NCBI RefSeq assembly: GCF_000772045.1
Contig: NZ_CP009754.1
Location: 4,464,001 to 4,528,000 of the forward strand
From: Streptomyces sp. CCM_MD2014
GTDB taxonomy: Bacteria > Actinomycetota > Actinomycetes > Streptomycetales > Streptomycetaceae
Direction of reading: 5' to 3'
DNA: 64,000 nt
Below are positions 8,800 to 17,881 of the stretch, one piece after another; within the stretch, counting starts at the first letter, position 1; every line of letters begins with the position of its first letter. The position numbers and the translations under genes are program-made. The notes beneath the pieces were generated by a model that saw nothing but the letters and a program-made list of their open reading frames with translations, ran no database searches and was not told where the DNA came from.

Positions 8800-9264
8800 A
8801 TGAGCATCTGGTGGTCACTCCATTTGCGGCGCGAGGCTGCGAGCGTGCCCCTGGCCCGCCGCCTGCTGATCGGCACCATGGAGACCGCGGGCGTCGACCC
8901 CGACATCTCCTTCGACCTCTCCGTCGCGCTGAGCGAGGCCTGCGCCAACGCCGTCGAGCACGGCGGCGACGACGGGTCCGGCGGCCCCGGCGAGGCCTAC
9001 CGCGTGACGGCCTACCTGGACGGCGAACTGTGCCGTATCGAGGTCGCCGACACGGGCCCCGGTTTCCCCGCCACCGCTTCGGACGGACCGCGGGGCACGG
9101 CGCGTCCGGCACCTGCGGAGGCGGAGAGCGGCCGCGGTCTGTGTCTCATCCGGGAGCTCGCCGACCACGTCCACATCGGCAGTGCGCCGGGGCGTGCCGG
9201 TGCCGTGGTGAGCTTCGACAAGATCCTCAAGTGGCGCGAGAACGCCCCGCTGATGGCGGTCTGA
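8800..9264 (+). CDS. HATPase_c anti-sigma-like regulatory protein
   Basis: 154 residues of the RsbW/SpoIIAB-like GHKL ATPase family. The N box is ALSEACANAVEHG and the G1 box is VADTGPGFP, followed by SGRGLCLIRELAD (G2). Such proteins bind sigma factors or STAS antagonists; the partner is not visible here. The ATG at 8800 follows a GGAGG-containing leader. It is divergent from the membrane protein gene, and the 241 bases between must hold both promoters. Confidence 0.88.
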   Translation: MSIWWSLHLRREAASVPLARRLLIGTMETAGVDPDISFDLSVALSEACANAVEHGGDDGSGGPGEAYRVTAYLDGELCRIEVADTGPGFPATASDGPRGTARPAPAEAESGRGLCLIRELADHVHIGSAPGRAGAVVSFDKILKWRENAPLMAV

Positions 9265-9333
9265 CGGCCACAGCCGCGCGGGAACGCCGACGGCCGGGCA
9301 CCCACAGGGGGCGCCCGGCCATCGTACGACAGG

Positions 9334-10815
9334 TCAGCCCTTCAGCGCGGCCATCCACGCCTCGACCTCGTCCGACCGGCGCGGCAGACCGGCGGACAGG
9401 TTCCGGTTGCCGTCGGCGGTGACGAGGATGTCGTCCTCGATGCGCACGCCGATGCCCCGGTACTCCTCGGGCACGGTCAGGTCGTCGGCCTGGAAGTACA
9501 GGCCGGGCTCGACGGTGAGCACCATGCCGGGCTCCAGCGTGCCGTCGACGTACGACTCGACGCGCGCCGCGGCGCAGTCGTGGACGTCCATGCCGAGCAT
9601 GTGACCGGTGCCGTGCAGCGTCCAGCGGCGCTGCAGGCCGAGCTCCAGGACGCGCTCGACGGGGCCCTCGACCAGGCCCCACTCGACGAGCCGCTCGGCC
9701 AGCACGCGCTGGGAGGCGTCGTGGAAGTCGCGGTACGCGGCGCCCGGCTTCACCGCCGCGATGCCGGCCTCCTGGGCGTCGTACACGGCGTCGTAGATCT
9801 TCTTCTGCAGCTCGCTGTAGCGGCCGTTGATCGGCAGGGTGCGCGTGACGTCGGCGGTGTAGTACGTGTGCGTCTCCACGCCGGCGTCGAGCAGCAGCAG
9901 GTCGCCGGAGCGGACCGGGCCGTCGTTGCGGACCCAGTGCAGGGTGCAGGCGTGCGGGCCGGCGGCGCAGATGGAGCCGTAGCCGACGTCGTTGCCCTCG
10001 ACGCGCGCGCGGAGGAAGAAGGTGCCCTCGATGTAGCGCTCGCTGGTCGCCTCGGCCTTGTCGAGGACCTTCACGACGTCCTCGAAGCCGCGCACGGTGG
10101 AGTCGACGGCCTTCTGCAGCTCGCCGATCTCGAACTCGTCCTTGACCAGGCGGGCCTCGGAGAGGAAGACGCGCAGTTCCTCGTCGCGCTCGGCGGTGAC
10201 CTTGTCGGTCAGGGCCGCCTCGATGCCGGCGTCGTAACCGCGCACGACGCGCACCGGGCCGGTGGCCTCGCGCAGGCTGTCGGCCAGCTCGCGGACGTCG
10301 GAGGCGGGGATGCCGTACAGCTTCTCGGCCTCGGTGAGGGAGTGGCGGCGGCCGACCCACAGTTCGCCCTGGCCGTTCAGCCAGAACTCGCCGTTCTCGC
10401 GGTTGGAGCGGGGCAGCAGGTAGATCGTCGCGGTGTGGCCCTCGCCCTCGGGCTCCAGGACCAGGACGCCGTCCTCGGTCTGGTTGCCGGTCAGGTACGC
10501 GTACTCGACGGAGGCGCGGAAGGAGTACTCCGTGTCGTTGGAGCGGGTCTTCAGGTTGCCCGCGGGGATCACGAGTCGCTCGCCGGGGAAGCGGGCGGAC
10601 AGCGCGGCGCGGCGGGCGGCGGTCTCGGCGGCCTGGGCGATCGGCTCCAGGTCGTGCAGCTCCGTGTCGGCCCAGCCGGACTTCATGTTCTCGGCCAGCT
10701 CGTCGGACACGCCCGGGTACAGGCCGTTCTTGCGCTGCTTGATGGGCTCCTCGGTCTCGTCCGGGTTCTCCGGGTTCTCCGAAATCTCCGGGTTGAGCTC
10801 CTCCGCCACGGTCAT
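9334..10815 (-). CDS. pepP: Xaa-Pro aminopeptidase (M24B)
   Basis: Removes N-terminal residues preceding proline; cytoplasmic, two Mn ions. 493 residues. The N-terminal domain (about 40-220) is of the AMP_N type with a long acidic leader. The pita-bread fold shows metal ligands in LLLDAGVETH...TADVTRTLP, HGTGHMLGMDVHD, LTVEPGLYF and GVRIEDDILVT. The start is ATG at 10815. It is followed on the same strand, upstream, by the PP2C phosphatase gene 137 bases away. Confidence 0.95.
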   Translation of the reverse strand: MTVAEELNPEISENPENPDETEEPIKQRKNGLYPGVSDELAENMKSGWADTELHDLEPIAQAAETAARRAALSARFPGERLVIPAGNLKTRSNDTEYSFRASVEYAYLTGNQTEDGVLVLEPEGEGHTATIYLLPRSNRENGEFWLNGQGELWVGRRHSLTEAEKLYGIPASDVRELADSLREATGPVRVVRGYDAGIEAALTDKVTAERDEELRVFLSEARLVKDEFEIGELQKAVDSTVRGFEDVVKVLDKAEATSERYIEGTFFLRARVEGNDVGYGSICAAGPHACTLHWVRNDGPVRSGDLLLLDAGVETHTYYTADVTRTLPINGRYSELQKKIYDAVYDAQEAGIAAVKPGAAYRDFHDASQRVLAERLVEWGLVEGPVERVLELGLQRRWTLHGTGHMLGMDVHDCAAARVESYVDGTLEPGMVLTVEPGLYFQADDLTVPEEYRGIGVRIEDDILVTADGNRNLSAGLPRRSDEVEAWMAALKG

Positions 10816-10952
10816 CCTCCTAGGTACGGCACTGGACCACCCCCATCGTACGGTCGTACGGAAGGGGGCCCAGGGCCGGAGGACCTGTTACGCGAAGGCA
10901 CTACCGTCCGTTATGCGTGGTCTGCGGGGCGTCAACGCGGGTCCGGTGTCCG

Positions 10953-12377
10953 TTATTCGAACCGGACCGCCAGGAGGACGACGTCCTCGTCCGAGTCCGC
11001 CTCCGCCTTTGCGCCGGGCAGCACGGTGCGCAGGACGTGTTCGACGACCGCGTCCGGGTCGCGGCGTGCGGCTCGGGGCACTCCGGCCGCCGCCGCGTGC
11101 AGCCGGGCGAAGGCGCGGTCGGCAGGGTCGCCGGTGCGGTGCAGCAGGCCGTCGGTGTACAGCAGAACCGTCTCTCCGGGTTCGGCCTCGAGCTCCACGC
11201 TGGGCGCTTCCCAGCAGGCGAGCATGCCGAGCGGCGCGGAGACGGAGGTCTCGACGAACTCGGTGCGCCGCTCCCCGATCAGCAGCGGCGGGCTGTGCCC
11301 GGCGCCGGCGAGGGTGATCCGGCGCAGCGCGGGCTCGCAGTAGCCGAACAGCGCGGTGGCCGAGCGGGCGGGCTCGGTGAGCCGCAGCAGCAGCTCCAGG
11401 TCGGACAGGACGGCGACCGGATCCTCGCCCTCCATCACGGCGTACGCCCGCAGCGAGGCGCGCAGCCGCCCCATCGCGGCGACCGCGCTGGGCCCCGACC
11501 CGGTGACGGAGCCGACGGCGAGGCCGAGAGCGGCGTCCGGCAGCGGCAGCGCGTCGTACCAGTCGCCCCCGCCGCGCGGGCCGGTGCGGTGCCGGGCGGC
11601 GAGCTGCACGCCGGGCACCCGGGGGAGCCGGGAGGGCAGCAGTTCCTCGGCCATGGTGGCCATGGCGGCGCGGGTGCGCTCGACCTCCAGGAGGCGGGTC
11701 AGGTGCTGGGCGGCGTACCGCACGTACAGGCCGGCGAGGTGGCGCCGGCGTTCGCCCGGTTCGGCGGGCTCGTCGTAGAGCCAGACGGCGGCACCGAGGC
11801 GCCCGGTGCCTTCGGCGCGCAGGGGGAGGGCGTAGCTCGCGGCGTAACCGAGGCGGGCGGCGACCTCGCGGTGGCGGGGGTCGAGGGTCTTCTCGGCGAG
11901 CAGGTCGGGTTCGGCGACGCCGTCCTCGTCGACCGGCAGGCCGTCCAGAATCCGTCCGTAGGGCAGGGAAGAGCGGGGCACGGTCTCGATGTGGCCGAGA
12001 TCGGAGCGGGCGAGGCCGAGGCCGACGGTGGTGTCGGGGCCGAGTCCGTCGGCCGGTTCCAGTACGACGAGCCCGCGCCGGGCGCCGACCAGGGCGGCAC
12101 CGGCGTGCAGGAGTTCCTGGAGGCCGTCGGCGAGGGTGCCCGTGCGGACCAGGCGTTCGGTCAGTTCGTGCAGGGTCGTGAGGTCCGAGACGCAGCCGGC
12201 GAGCCGGTCCTGGAGCAGGGCGCCGGGGGCGCTGGAGGGGTCCGTGACGGCCTCGGCGTCCGCCGTGGGGGACCCGGTCGCCGAGGAGGCGTCCGCCGCG
12301 GCGGGCGCGACAGTGTGTGCGGGGGAGGGAACCGTTGAATCGATTCCGGCCACTTTCGCAGGGTGCGGGGCGTTCAT
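10953..12377 (-). CDS. GAF-PP2C (SpoIIE-type) serine phosphatase
   Basis: 474 residues. A disordered Ala/Ser/Pro N-terminus (1-55) precedes a GAF domain (about 60-215) and a SpoIIE-like PP2C domain (about 260-474) with the metal-site motif GGDWYDALPLPD, then LYTDGLLHRT and DDVVLLAVRF. Such phosphatases dephosphorylate STAS-type anti-anti-sigma factors in partner-switching pathways. The substrate is not local, although STAS and HATPase proteins occur elsewhere in the window. The ATG at 12377 has GGAAGG nine bases upstream. Confidence 0.92.
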   Translation of the reverse strand: MNAPHPAKVAGIDSTVPSPAHTVAPAAADASSATGSPTADAEAVTDPSSAPGALLQDRLAGCVSDLTTLHELTERLVRTGTLADGLQELLHAGAALVGARRGLVVLEPADGLGPDTTVGLGLARSDLGHIETVPRSSLPYGRILDGLPVDEDGVAEPDLLAEKTLDPRHREVAARLGYAASYALPLRAEGTGRLGAAVWLYDEPAEPGERRRHLAGLYVRYAAQHLTRLLEVERTRAAMATMAEELLPSRLPRVPGVQLAARHRTGPRGGGDWYDALPLPDAALGLAVGSVTGSGPSAVAAMGRLRASLRAYAVMEGEDPVAVLSDLELLLRLTEPARSATALFGYCEPALRRITLAGAGHSPPLLIGERRTEFVETSVSAPLGMLACWEAPSVELEAEPGETVLLYTDGLLHRTGDPADRAFARLHAAAAGVPRAARRDPDAVVEHVLRTVLPGAKAEADSDEDVVLLAVRFE

Positions 12378-13038
12378 GGCGTCCGGCCTTCCGACCGGCG
12401 CTTACTGCTCAAAAGCATCGCAAACCCCCATGTCATTCTGCGCCGCCAGCAGTGTCTCCACATGTACACGCACTCGTAAGGGGATGTCCAGCATTGTCCT
12501 GCTGGGATTCCTGGTGTCCGTGGGGTGCGAGCGGCCTCCTCCCCGCCCCCTTGCGTAAAAGCGAAATTGGCTTGAAACTGCCCCAGAGGACGCCTTGTTG
12601 CGGTCGACTGGGGGTGCTTCACGGAGCGTCACAGCGGTCGTGATGGGTACGTACTCGGAGAAGGCCAGGGGTGGTTGGGGGCCACCTGGAACCTGGCGAC
12701 GGACCCGGGCGTCCTATCCACCGACGACCGTGCCCCATCCTCCCGTGGCGGAGGCGGAGAGAAATACGCGCGACGGCAAAACGCCATACTTCGCCACCCC
12801 CGCGCCACGCCCATGCTTTTGCCAGACGCAGTGGTCGGAACCGTCACGGACGCAGTCAGTGCTCGACCCACAGGGGTTTCCCTTGCCCTTGGCGGAGGTG
12901 TCGTCCGGGGATCTCCCCGTGGGGGCGCCCCCCGGCAGGGGTGTGATGCGCCACCAGCAACGCACAGCGAAGTGATCGACACATGGTGTGAAGTGACCAC
13001 GGTGTTGCCAGGCGTGCAACGGAAAGGAACGAGCGCTC
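12378..13038. other. 661-base intergenic region between divergent genes
   Basis: This separates the PP2C gene (minus) from the prim-pol gene (plus). Short open frames exist on both strands but none has a ribosome site with a protein-like composition. AT-richer patches lie at 12400-12440 and 12545-12575. Near the right end ACACATGGTGT (12979-12989) is a small inverted repeat that may be part of the promoter of the gene at 13039. I see no RNA gene I can name. Confidence 0.5.
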
Positions 13039-13704
13039 ATGCGCGAGATCCTCGGAAGGCGACGCAGGCTCCTGTCCCAGCACGACGACGGGCGGCCTGA
13101 GCTGATCGGCGCGGCCCTGACCTACGCGACACAATGGCGGTGGCCCGTACTCCCGGGCGCGGCGGCCGACGAGCGGGCACGGTCGCGCTGCGCCTGCCCC
13201 GACCCCGAGTGCACGGTGCCGGGCGCGCATCCCTTCGACCCCGGTCTCCTCGCGGCGACCACCGACGCCCGCATGGTGCGCTGGTGGTGGACCAACCGGC
13301 CGACCGCCCCGATCGTCCTGGCCACCGGTGGCAGCGCCCCGTGCGCCGTGTCCCTGCCCGCCCTGCCGGCCGCCCACGCGCTCGCCGCGCTCGACCGCGC
13401 CGGGCTGCGCACCGGCCCGGTCGTCGCCTCGCCCCGCCGCTGGTCGCTGCTGGTCAGGCCGTACTCCATGGAGCAGTTGGGCGAGTTGCTCTACGCCAAG
13501 GACTTCGTCCCCGGCTCCCTGCGCTTCCACGGCGAGGGCGGCTATCTCGCGCTGCCCCCCTCCGAGACCGGCGCCGGTGCCGTCCGCTGGGAGCGGGCGC
13601 CGCTGCCCGGCTCCGCCGCACCCTGGGTGCCGGACGTGGAGGCCGTCGTGGACGCGGTGGTCGACGCCCTCACTCGTACGGGTGTGAGCGCGCCCGAGTT
13701 GTAG
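13039..13704 (+). CDS. Short bifunctional primase/polymerase-domain protein
   Basis: 221 residues of the small Streptomyces prim-pol-like family. The start ALTYATQWRWPVLPG resembles the N-terminal strand of prim-pol proteins, and CACPDPECTVPGAHP is a Cys/His cluster that probably binds zinc. WWWTNRPTAPIVLATGG follows the family pattern. The acidic catalytic DhD motif of true polymerases is not obvious (SLPALPA stands in that place), so it may be inactive or regulatory. The ATG at 13039 has AAGGAACG upstream. Confidence 0.75.
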   Translation: MREILGRRRRLLSQHDDGRPELIGAALTYATQWRWPVLPGAAADERARSRCACPDPECTVPGAHPFDPGLLAATTDARMVRWWWTNRPTAPIVLATGGSAPCAVSLPALPAAHALAALDRAGLRTGPVVASPRRWSLLVRPYSMEQLGELLYAKDFVPGSLRFHGEGGYLALPPSETGAGAVRWERAPLPGSAAPWVPDVEAVVDAVVDALTRTGVSAPEL

Positions 13705-13759
13705 AGGTGTCCGGCGCGCGCCGGGTCCGGGACGGCTCCCGGTCGTTATCGTCCGCCCC

Positions 13760-14491
13760 ATGCCGCTTCATGCCGGGGAGCACCGCACCGTCGGACCGCG
13801 CGGCGCCGTCGGACCGCGCCGCGCCCTAGGGCTGCTCGGCGCCGTCGGACCGCGCCGCGCCGGGCGACGCCGTGGTGGGCCGGACCGTCGGCAGATCCGT
13901 CTGTACGGGCTCGCGGGCATCGTGGTGTGCGCGGTCGTGCTGCCGTTCGCCGTGGCGTCCGCAGGGCCCTCGGGCGACGGGGGCGAGGGTGCACCGGCGG
14001 CCGTCCCGCTTCCCGCCCGGGGCGGTGACGGCAAGGCGCCCGCGTCCCCGACGGTGACGGGCGCCGCGTCCCCCCGTCCGCCGCTGCCGCCCGGCGCCGC
14101 CCTGGCCGCGCGCTGCGGTCCCGAACTCACCTCGCCCGCGGGCGTGGAGGCGCAGACCTGTGTCCTGACCCGGGGTACGGAGACCTGGGCGCGGACCTAC
14201 TACCGCAATGTCACCGGCGGCCCGCTCGAGTCCGTACTGAGCCTCATGGGGCCCGACGGGCGCAGCGTGCGGATCCGCTGTGCGGTGAGCGCCGAGGACG
14301 CGCCGGGAACCTGTGAGACGCCGCCGGACACCGAGGGCGCGACCCGGGGCGGACTGGCGGGGTACAGCGCGGTCGCGGAGTTCGCGCGACGGGCCGGGTA
14401 CGGGCCGCTGCTGCTGCGTGCCGGGAGCGGCGGGGGTGCCGAGCGCTTCGATAGCACTGGGGACAACTCGCCTGTGCAAACGGGGAGTTGA
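13760..14491 (+). CDS. Single-pass membrane protein, unknown function
   Basis: 243 residues. An Arg/Gly-rich N-terminus contains two RGAVGPRRA-like repeats (GAVGPRRA twice, residues about 15-33). One membrane helix follows (LYGLAGIVVCAVVLPFAVASAG), then a Pro/Ala linker and a Cys-containing exported domain with CGPELTSPAGVEAQTCVLT and IRCAVSAEDAPGTC. The four Cys probably form two disulphides. No family recognised. The ATG at 13760 lacks a Shine-Dalgarno; a TTATCG hexamer at 13745 would suit a leaderless mRNA. Confidence 0.65.
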   Translation: MPLHAGEHRTVGPRGAVGPRRALGLLGAVGPRRAGRRRGGPDRRQIRLYGLAGIVVCAVVLPFAVASAGPSGDGGEGAPAAVPLPARGGDGKAPASPTVTGAASPRPPLPPGAALAARCGPELTSPAGVEAQTCVLTRGTETWARTYYRNVTGGPLESVLSLMGPDGRSVRIRCAVSAEDAPGTCETPPDTEGATRGGLAGYSAVAEFARRAGYGPLLLRAGSGGGAERFDSTGDNSPVQTGS

Positions 14492-14532
14492 CGGGCGACT
14501 GCGGTGAGTGCCCGACCTGGGGCACGGAAAGA

Positions 14533-14570
14533 CCCGGTTGCTGGCGACGGGGGATGCACCAGCAACCGGG
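14533..14570. terminator. Bidirectional hairpin between convergent genes
   Basis: CCCGGTTGCTGG at 14533-14544 pairs perfectly with CCAGCAACCGGG at 14559-14570, with a 14-base loop. It lies between two convergent genes, so it may serve both. Confidence 0.7.
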
Positions 14571-14603
14571 CTACTGGAACGGTAACAAGAGATCGGCGGT
14601 TAG

Positions 14604-14641
14604 CAAATTCGATCTTTTGTTTCCGGTCACCGACTGGCCTG
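14604..14641. repeat. 38-nt conserved element, copy A
   Basis: A 38-base block beginning CAAATTCGATCT and ending with CCTG matches a block at 21653-21690 in the island at 29 of 38 positions with no gap. It lies in the gap between convergent genes and is not part of either reading frame. Function unknown; see findings. Confidence 0.55.
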
Positions 14642-14735
14642 TCTCCATGGGGAGTTGTGACCGGAGTCACGCGTCCGGAGGGCGCCGCTCCGGCTGACCG
14701 GTCGGTCAGCCGGGGACGGCGTCGGCGAACGGGCG

Positions 14736-15701
14736 TCAGCTGAGCGTGACCTGCCGGTTGGTCAGGCCGCCGCGCGCCCGGCGCTCGTCGTGCGTGAGCG
14801 GGGCGTCCGCGGCCAGCGCCTCGGCGAGCCGCTCGGCGAACTCCGCGGCGGGCTTCTCGATGTCCTGCGCGGTGATCTCGCTCGGCAGGTCCCACACCGG
14901 CACGGTGAGCCCGTGGGCGCGGAAGGAGCCCACGAGGCGGGTGCCCTCGCCGAGGGACGACCGGCCCGCGGCGTGCAGCCGCGCCAGGGCGTCCAGAAGG
15001 CGCTCCTCCTCGTGCGGCATGACCCACCGAAGGTGGTTCTTGTCCGGCGTCTCGCACCAGTACGCGGCGTCGACGCCCTGCAGCCGGACGGTCGGGATGG
15101 CCGCGGCGTTGGCCCGCTCCAGGGAGGCGGTGACGTCCGGCGTGGCGTTGTCCGGGTCCGGCACCCAGAACTCGAAGCCCGAGTGCACCTCCGGCTCGAA
15201 GGCGCCCTCGGGTGCGAGCAGGTCCTGCAGCCGGGGACCGTCGGCCGGAGCGCGGCGGCCCTGCACCGGGGTGCCCGGGTCGGCGGTCAGCGCCCGCGCG
15301 AGGGTGTCGGCGAGGTCGCGGCTGATGTCGCCGGACGCCGTGTCGTTCTGCAGGCCGAGCAGGACCGAGCCGTCGTCGCGGCGCAGGGCGGGCCAGGCCA
15401 TCGGCAGCACCGTGGCCAGCGTGACGGAGGGGACGCCCTCGGGCAGGCCGTCGCGCAGGGTCAGCTCGACCGTGGCCGCCGGCACCAACTCCCGCAGGGC
15501 CACCCAATCGCACTCGCCGGGCAGCCCCTCGAACGGGCGCTGCACCAGCGCGGTCGTGGCCTGGGCGGCGGTCCGGCCGTGACAGGCCTTGTACCGCCGG
15601 CCGCTGCCGCAGGGGCAGGGCTCACGGGCGCCGACGACCGGGACCTCGGCGTCGTCGAGCTGGGGCCGCTTGGCCTTCGTCTGGGGTCGCTTCTTGGCCA
15701 T
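14736..15701 (-). CDS. SEC-C motif protein, DUF5926 family
   Basis: 321 residues. A Lys-rich N-terminus (MAKKRPQTKAKRPQ) leads into a SEC-C zinc motif, PCPCGSGRRYKACHG, at about 29-43. The rest is an actinobacterial domain of unknown function with many Trp and acidic residues. SEC-C motifs bind zinc and occur in SecA and in many uncharacterised proteins. The start ATG at 15701 is preceded by GGGAGACACCC. Role unknown; expected cytoplasmic. Confidence 0.88.
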   Translation of the reverse strand: MAKKRPQTKAKRPQLDDAEVPVVGAREPCPCGSGRRYKACHGRTAAQATTALVQRPFEGLPGECDWVALRELVPAATVELTLRDGLPEGVPSVTLATVLPMAWPALRRDDGSVLLGLQNDTASGDISRDLADTLARALTADPGTPVQGRRAPADGPRLQDLLAPEGAFEPEVHSGFEFWVPDPDNATPDVTASLERANAAAIPTVRLQGVDAAYWCETPDKNHLRWVMPHEEERLLDALARLHAAGRSSLGEGTRLVGSFRAHGLTVPVWDLPSEITAQDIEKPAAEFAERLAEALAADAPLTHDERRARGGLTNRQVTLS

Positions 15702-15872
15702 CGTGGGTGTCTCCCGGTTACGGCTCTACTCGTACGGCGCGAGCCTAGCCGTTCCGGACCCGGCCGACGGGACCCTGTGGACGACGGGCCGCCTGTGCAC
15801 AACTCGCCGTCGCCGGCCGAGACCTGTTGCCCGCCCCGGCCACCCCGCCCGCTCCGGGCGCGGGCCGCCGGA

Positions 15873-16424
15873 TCAGCCGAGGTCGTCGAAGGCGTCCGCG
15901 AAGTCCAGGCCGGGGATCTCCGAGACCGCCGGTGCCGAGATCCGGGCGGCGAAGTCGTCCCGGCGGTGCCCGGCTTCCGGGTCGCGCACGTCGCCGTGGA
16001 CGACGACCCAGACCGTGACCTCTCCACGGGGGTCGTCCCGTACGCCCCAGTCGTCGGCGAGCGCCGTGATGATGTTCAGCCCGCGGCCGCCGTGTGCGGT
16101 GACCGAGGGGGTCGCCGGAGCCGGGCGGGTCGGGCCGCCGCCGTCCGTGACCTCCACGAGCAGCCGGCCGCCCGCGTCCACCTGCCACGCGGCGCGGACG
16201 TCGCCGTCCCCGGCCAGGGCGTCGCCCAGCGGCCGGCCGTGCTTGCAGGCATTGCTCAGCAGTTCGGAAAGGACCAGTACGGCGTCGTCGATGACCGATT
16301 CCGTCACACCGCCTCTGCGCAACTGATCACGCATGCGGTGTCTCGCTTCCCCCACGCCCGCAGGGCCATGGGGCACGGCCATGCTCGACGACGTGGGCAC
16401 CTCCTGTGCCACCACCAACGCCAC
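15873..16424 (-). CDS. HATPase_c regulatory protein (anti-sigma-like)
   Basis: 183 residues. GHKL ATPase fold with N box VLSELLSNACKHG, G1 VTDGGGPTRPAP and a GGRGLNIITALADDWG G2 loop. Family members act as protein kinases or binders of sigma-control proteins. I chose GTG at 16424 because GGAGG lies eight bases upstream; a longer version from 16532 is open but has no ribosome site. It is the second lone HATPase protein in the window. Confidence 0.85.
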   Translation of the reverse strand: MALVVAQEVPTSSSMAVPHGPAGVGEARHRMRDQLRRGGVTESVIDDAVLVLSELLSNACKHGRPLGDALAGDGDVRAAWQVDAGGRLLVEVTDGGGPTRPAPATPSVTAHGGRGLNIITALADDWGVRDDPRGEVTVWVVVHGDVRDPEAGHRRDDFAARISAPAVSEIPGLDFADAFDDLG

Positions 16425-16659
16425 CCCCGAGACCTCCTTCGCCCCACGCCACGGTGTGGATGCCCCATCGCTCCGAGCCGGAAACCGGCCGATCCCCGTA
16501 CGGTGACGCATTCGACACGGTCGGACACGCACCGAACGCGCCGGAGCACTCCCCGTAATCGTGTGGCTGGATCTGATCGGTGCGGCCGAGACCGGAGAAT
16601 GGGGCAGCGGGGCCGCCGGGTCAAGAGCCGCGGACGAACCGACGTCCCGGGCGATCGGC

Positions 16660-16782
16660 GGATCGCGGTCGGCGGGTGGCGGTCTGGGCTGTCGGCGGGT
16701 CGCGGTCGGCGGGTGGTGGTCCGGGCGGTCGGCGGGTCGCGGTCCGGGCGGTGCACCGGTCTCGGTCCGGGCGTCGGGCCGG
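16660..16782. repeat. Degenerate tandem repeat of CGGCGGGT/GCGGTC units
   Basis: Between the HATPase gene and the GDPD gene the sequence repeats variants of GCGGTCGGCGGGTGG and GGTCCGGGCGGTC at least five times. It lies in a 250-base region without a gene. It looks like slippage-generated simple sequence. Confidence 0.6.
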
Positions 16783-17619
16783 TCAGCGGCCCGGGTGGCT
16801 CAGGTGGTCCAGGACCGCGCGCGGCCGGTTGGTGATGATGGCGTCGACGCCCAGGCCTGCGCAGAGGTCCACGTCGGAGGTCTCGTTCACCGTCCACACG
16901 TGCACCTGGTGACCGGCCTGCTTCAGGCGCTCGATGTAGGCGGGGTGATTGCGGACGATGCGCATCGAGGGGCCCGCGATCCGGACACCCGCGGGCAGCC
17001 GCCCGTCGCGCAGCCGGGGCGAGACGAACTGCATCAGGTAGACCGTCGGCAGCGTCGGCGAGGCGGCGCGCACCCGGTGCAGCGACCGGGCCGAGAAGCT
17101 CATCACCCGCACCGGGGATTCCTCGGCCGAGGCCGGTGCGTCCAGTCCGAACCGCTTCAGGAGCAGCAGCAGTCGCTCCTCCACCTGTCCCGCCCAGCGG
17201 GTGGGGTGCTTGGTCTCGATGGCCAGTTCCACGCGCCGCCCCGCGTCGGCGACCAGTCGGAGCAGCCGCTCCAGAGTCAGTACGGAGGTCTCCTCCCGGT
17301 CCTCGGGCCGGTGCTCCCAGTCGGGCTGCTCGTCGCGCGTGCGCCAGAACTCCCGGGTCCGTCGGGCGCCGAAGTCCAGGGCGGCGAGATCGGCGAGCTC
17401 GAGCGCGGACACCGCGCCGCGACCGTTCGACGTACGGTTGACGCGCCAGTCGTGGACGCAGACGAGATGGCCGTCGGCGGTCAGGCGGACATCGCACTCG
17501 AGGGCGTCCGCCCCGTCCTCGATCGCCTTCCGGTACGCGGCCAGGGTGTGCTCGGGGGCCTCCTCGGAGGCTCCGCGGTGGGCGACGACCTGAATCCGGT
17601 GCTGTCGTGCGTGGGTCAC
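16783..17619 (-). CDS. Glycerophosphodiester phosphodiesterase
   Basis: 278 residues of the GDPD TIM-barrel family, which splits glycerophosphodiesters into glycerol 3-phosphate and an alcohol. Catalytic residues are in VVAHRGASEEAPEHT (His/Arg) and ALECDVRLTADGHLVCVHD (Glu, Asp, His). VWTVNE and the terminal GVDAIITNRP are also typical. No signal peptide is seen, so it is likely cytoplasmic. The GTG at 17619 places the HRG motif about 13 residues in, as is normal. It is divergent from the protease gene. Confidence 0.93.
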   Translation of the reverse strand: MTHARQHRIQVVAHRGASEEAPEHTLAAYRKAIEDGADALECDVRLTADGHLVCVHDWRVNRTSNGRGAVSALELADLAALDFGARRTREFWRTRDEQPDWEHRPEDREETSVLTLERLLRLVADAGRRVELAIETKHPTRWAGQVEERLLLLLKRFGLDAPASAEESPVRVMSFSARSLHRVRAASPTLPTVYLMQFVSPRLRDGRLPAGVRIAGPSMRIVRNHPAYIERLKQAGHQVHVWTVNETSDVDLCAGLGVDAIITNRPRAVLDHLSHPGR

Positions 17620-17881
17620 CGCGTCATGGTGCCACCGCGGGCGGGTAGACGTGCCATCGGCGGAATCGGCAACGCGTCCGTTTAGTCTTGGATGACCTAT
17701 GTAAAGAACGGTCGGGGACCCACAGCAACGGCTTATGGTGCCCTGACGGCCCGTGGGAAAAGCTGATGGCATACAAAAACACCGGCACATCCGCGTCGCG
17801 CCGGACCGTGGAGCAGCGCGTGAGCGCGGCTGAGCGCGACCAGGGTGAGCGACAACCAGCCGTGGAACGAGGAGAGAAGCT

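Noticed and set aside
12378..13038. Possible small genes in the long gap
   Set aside because: Several short frames on both strands, but none with a good ribosome site or protein-like composition.
16660..16782. Regulatory repeat array before the GDPD gene
   Set aside because: The G/C-only repeats lie downstream of both flanking minus-strand reading directions' natural promoters and vary freely; simple slippage explains them better.
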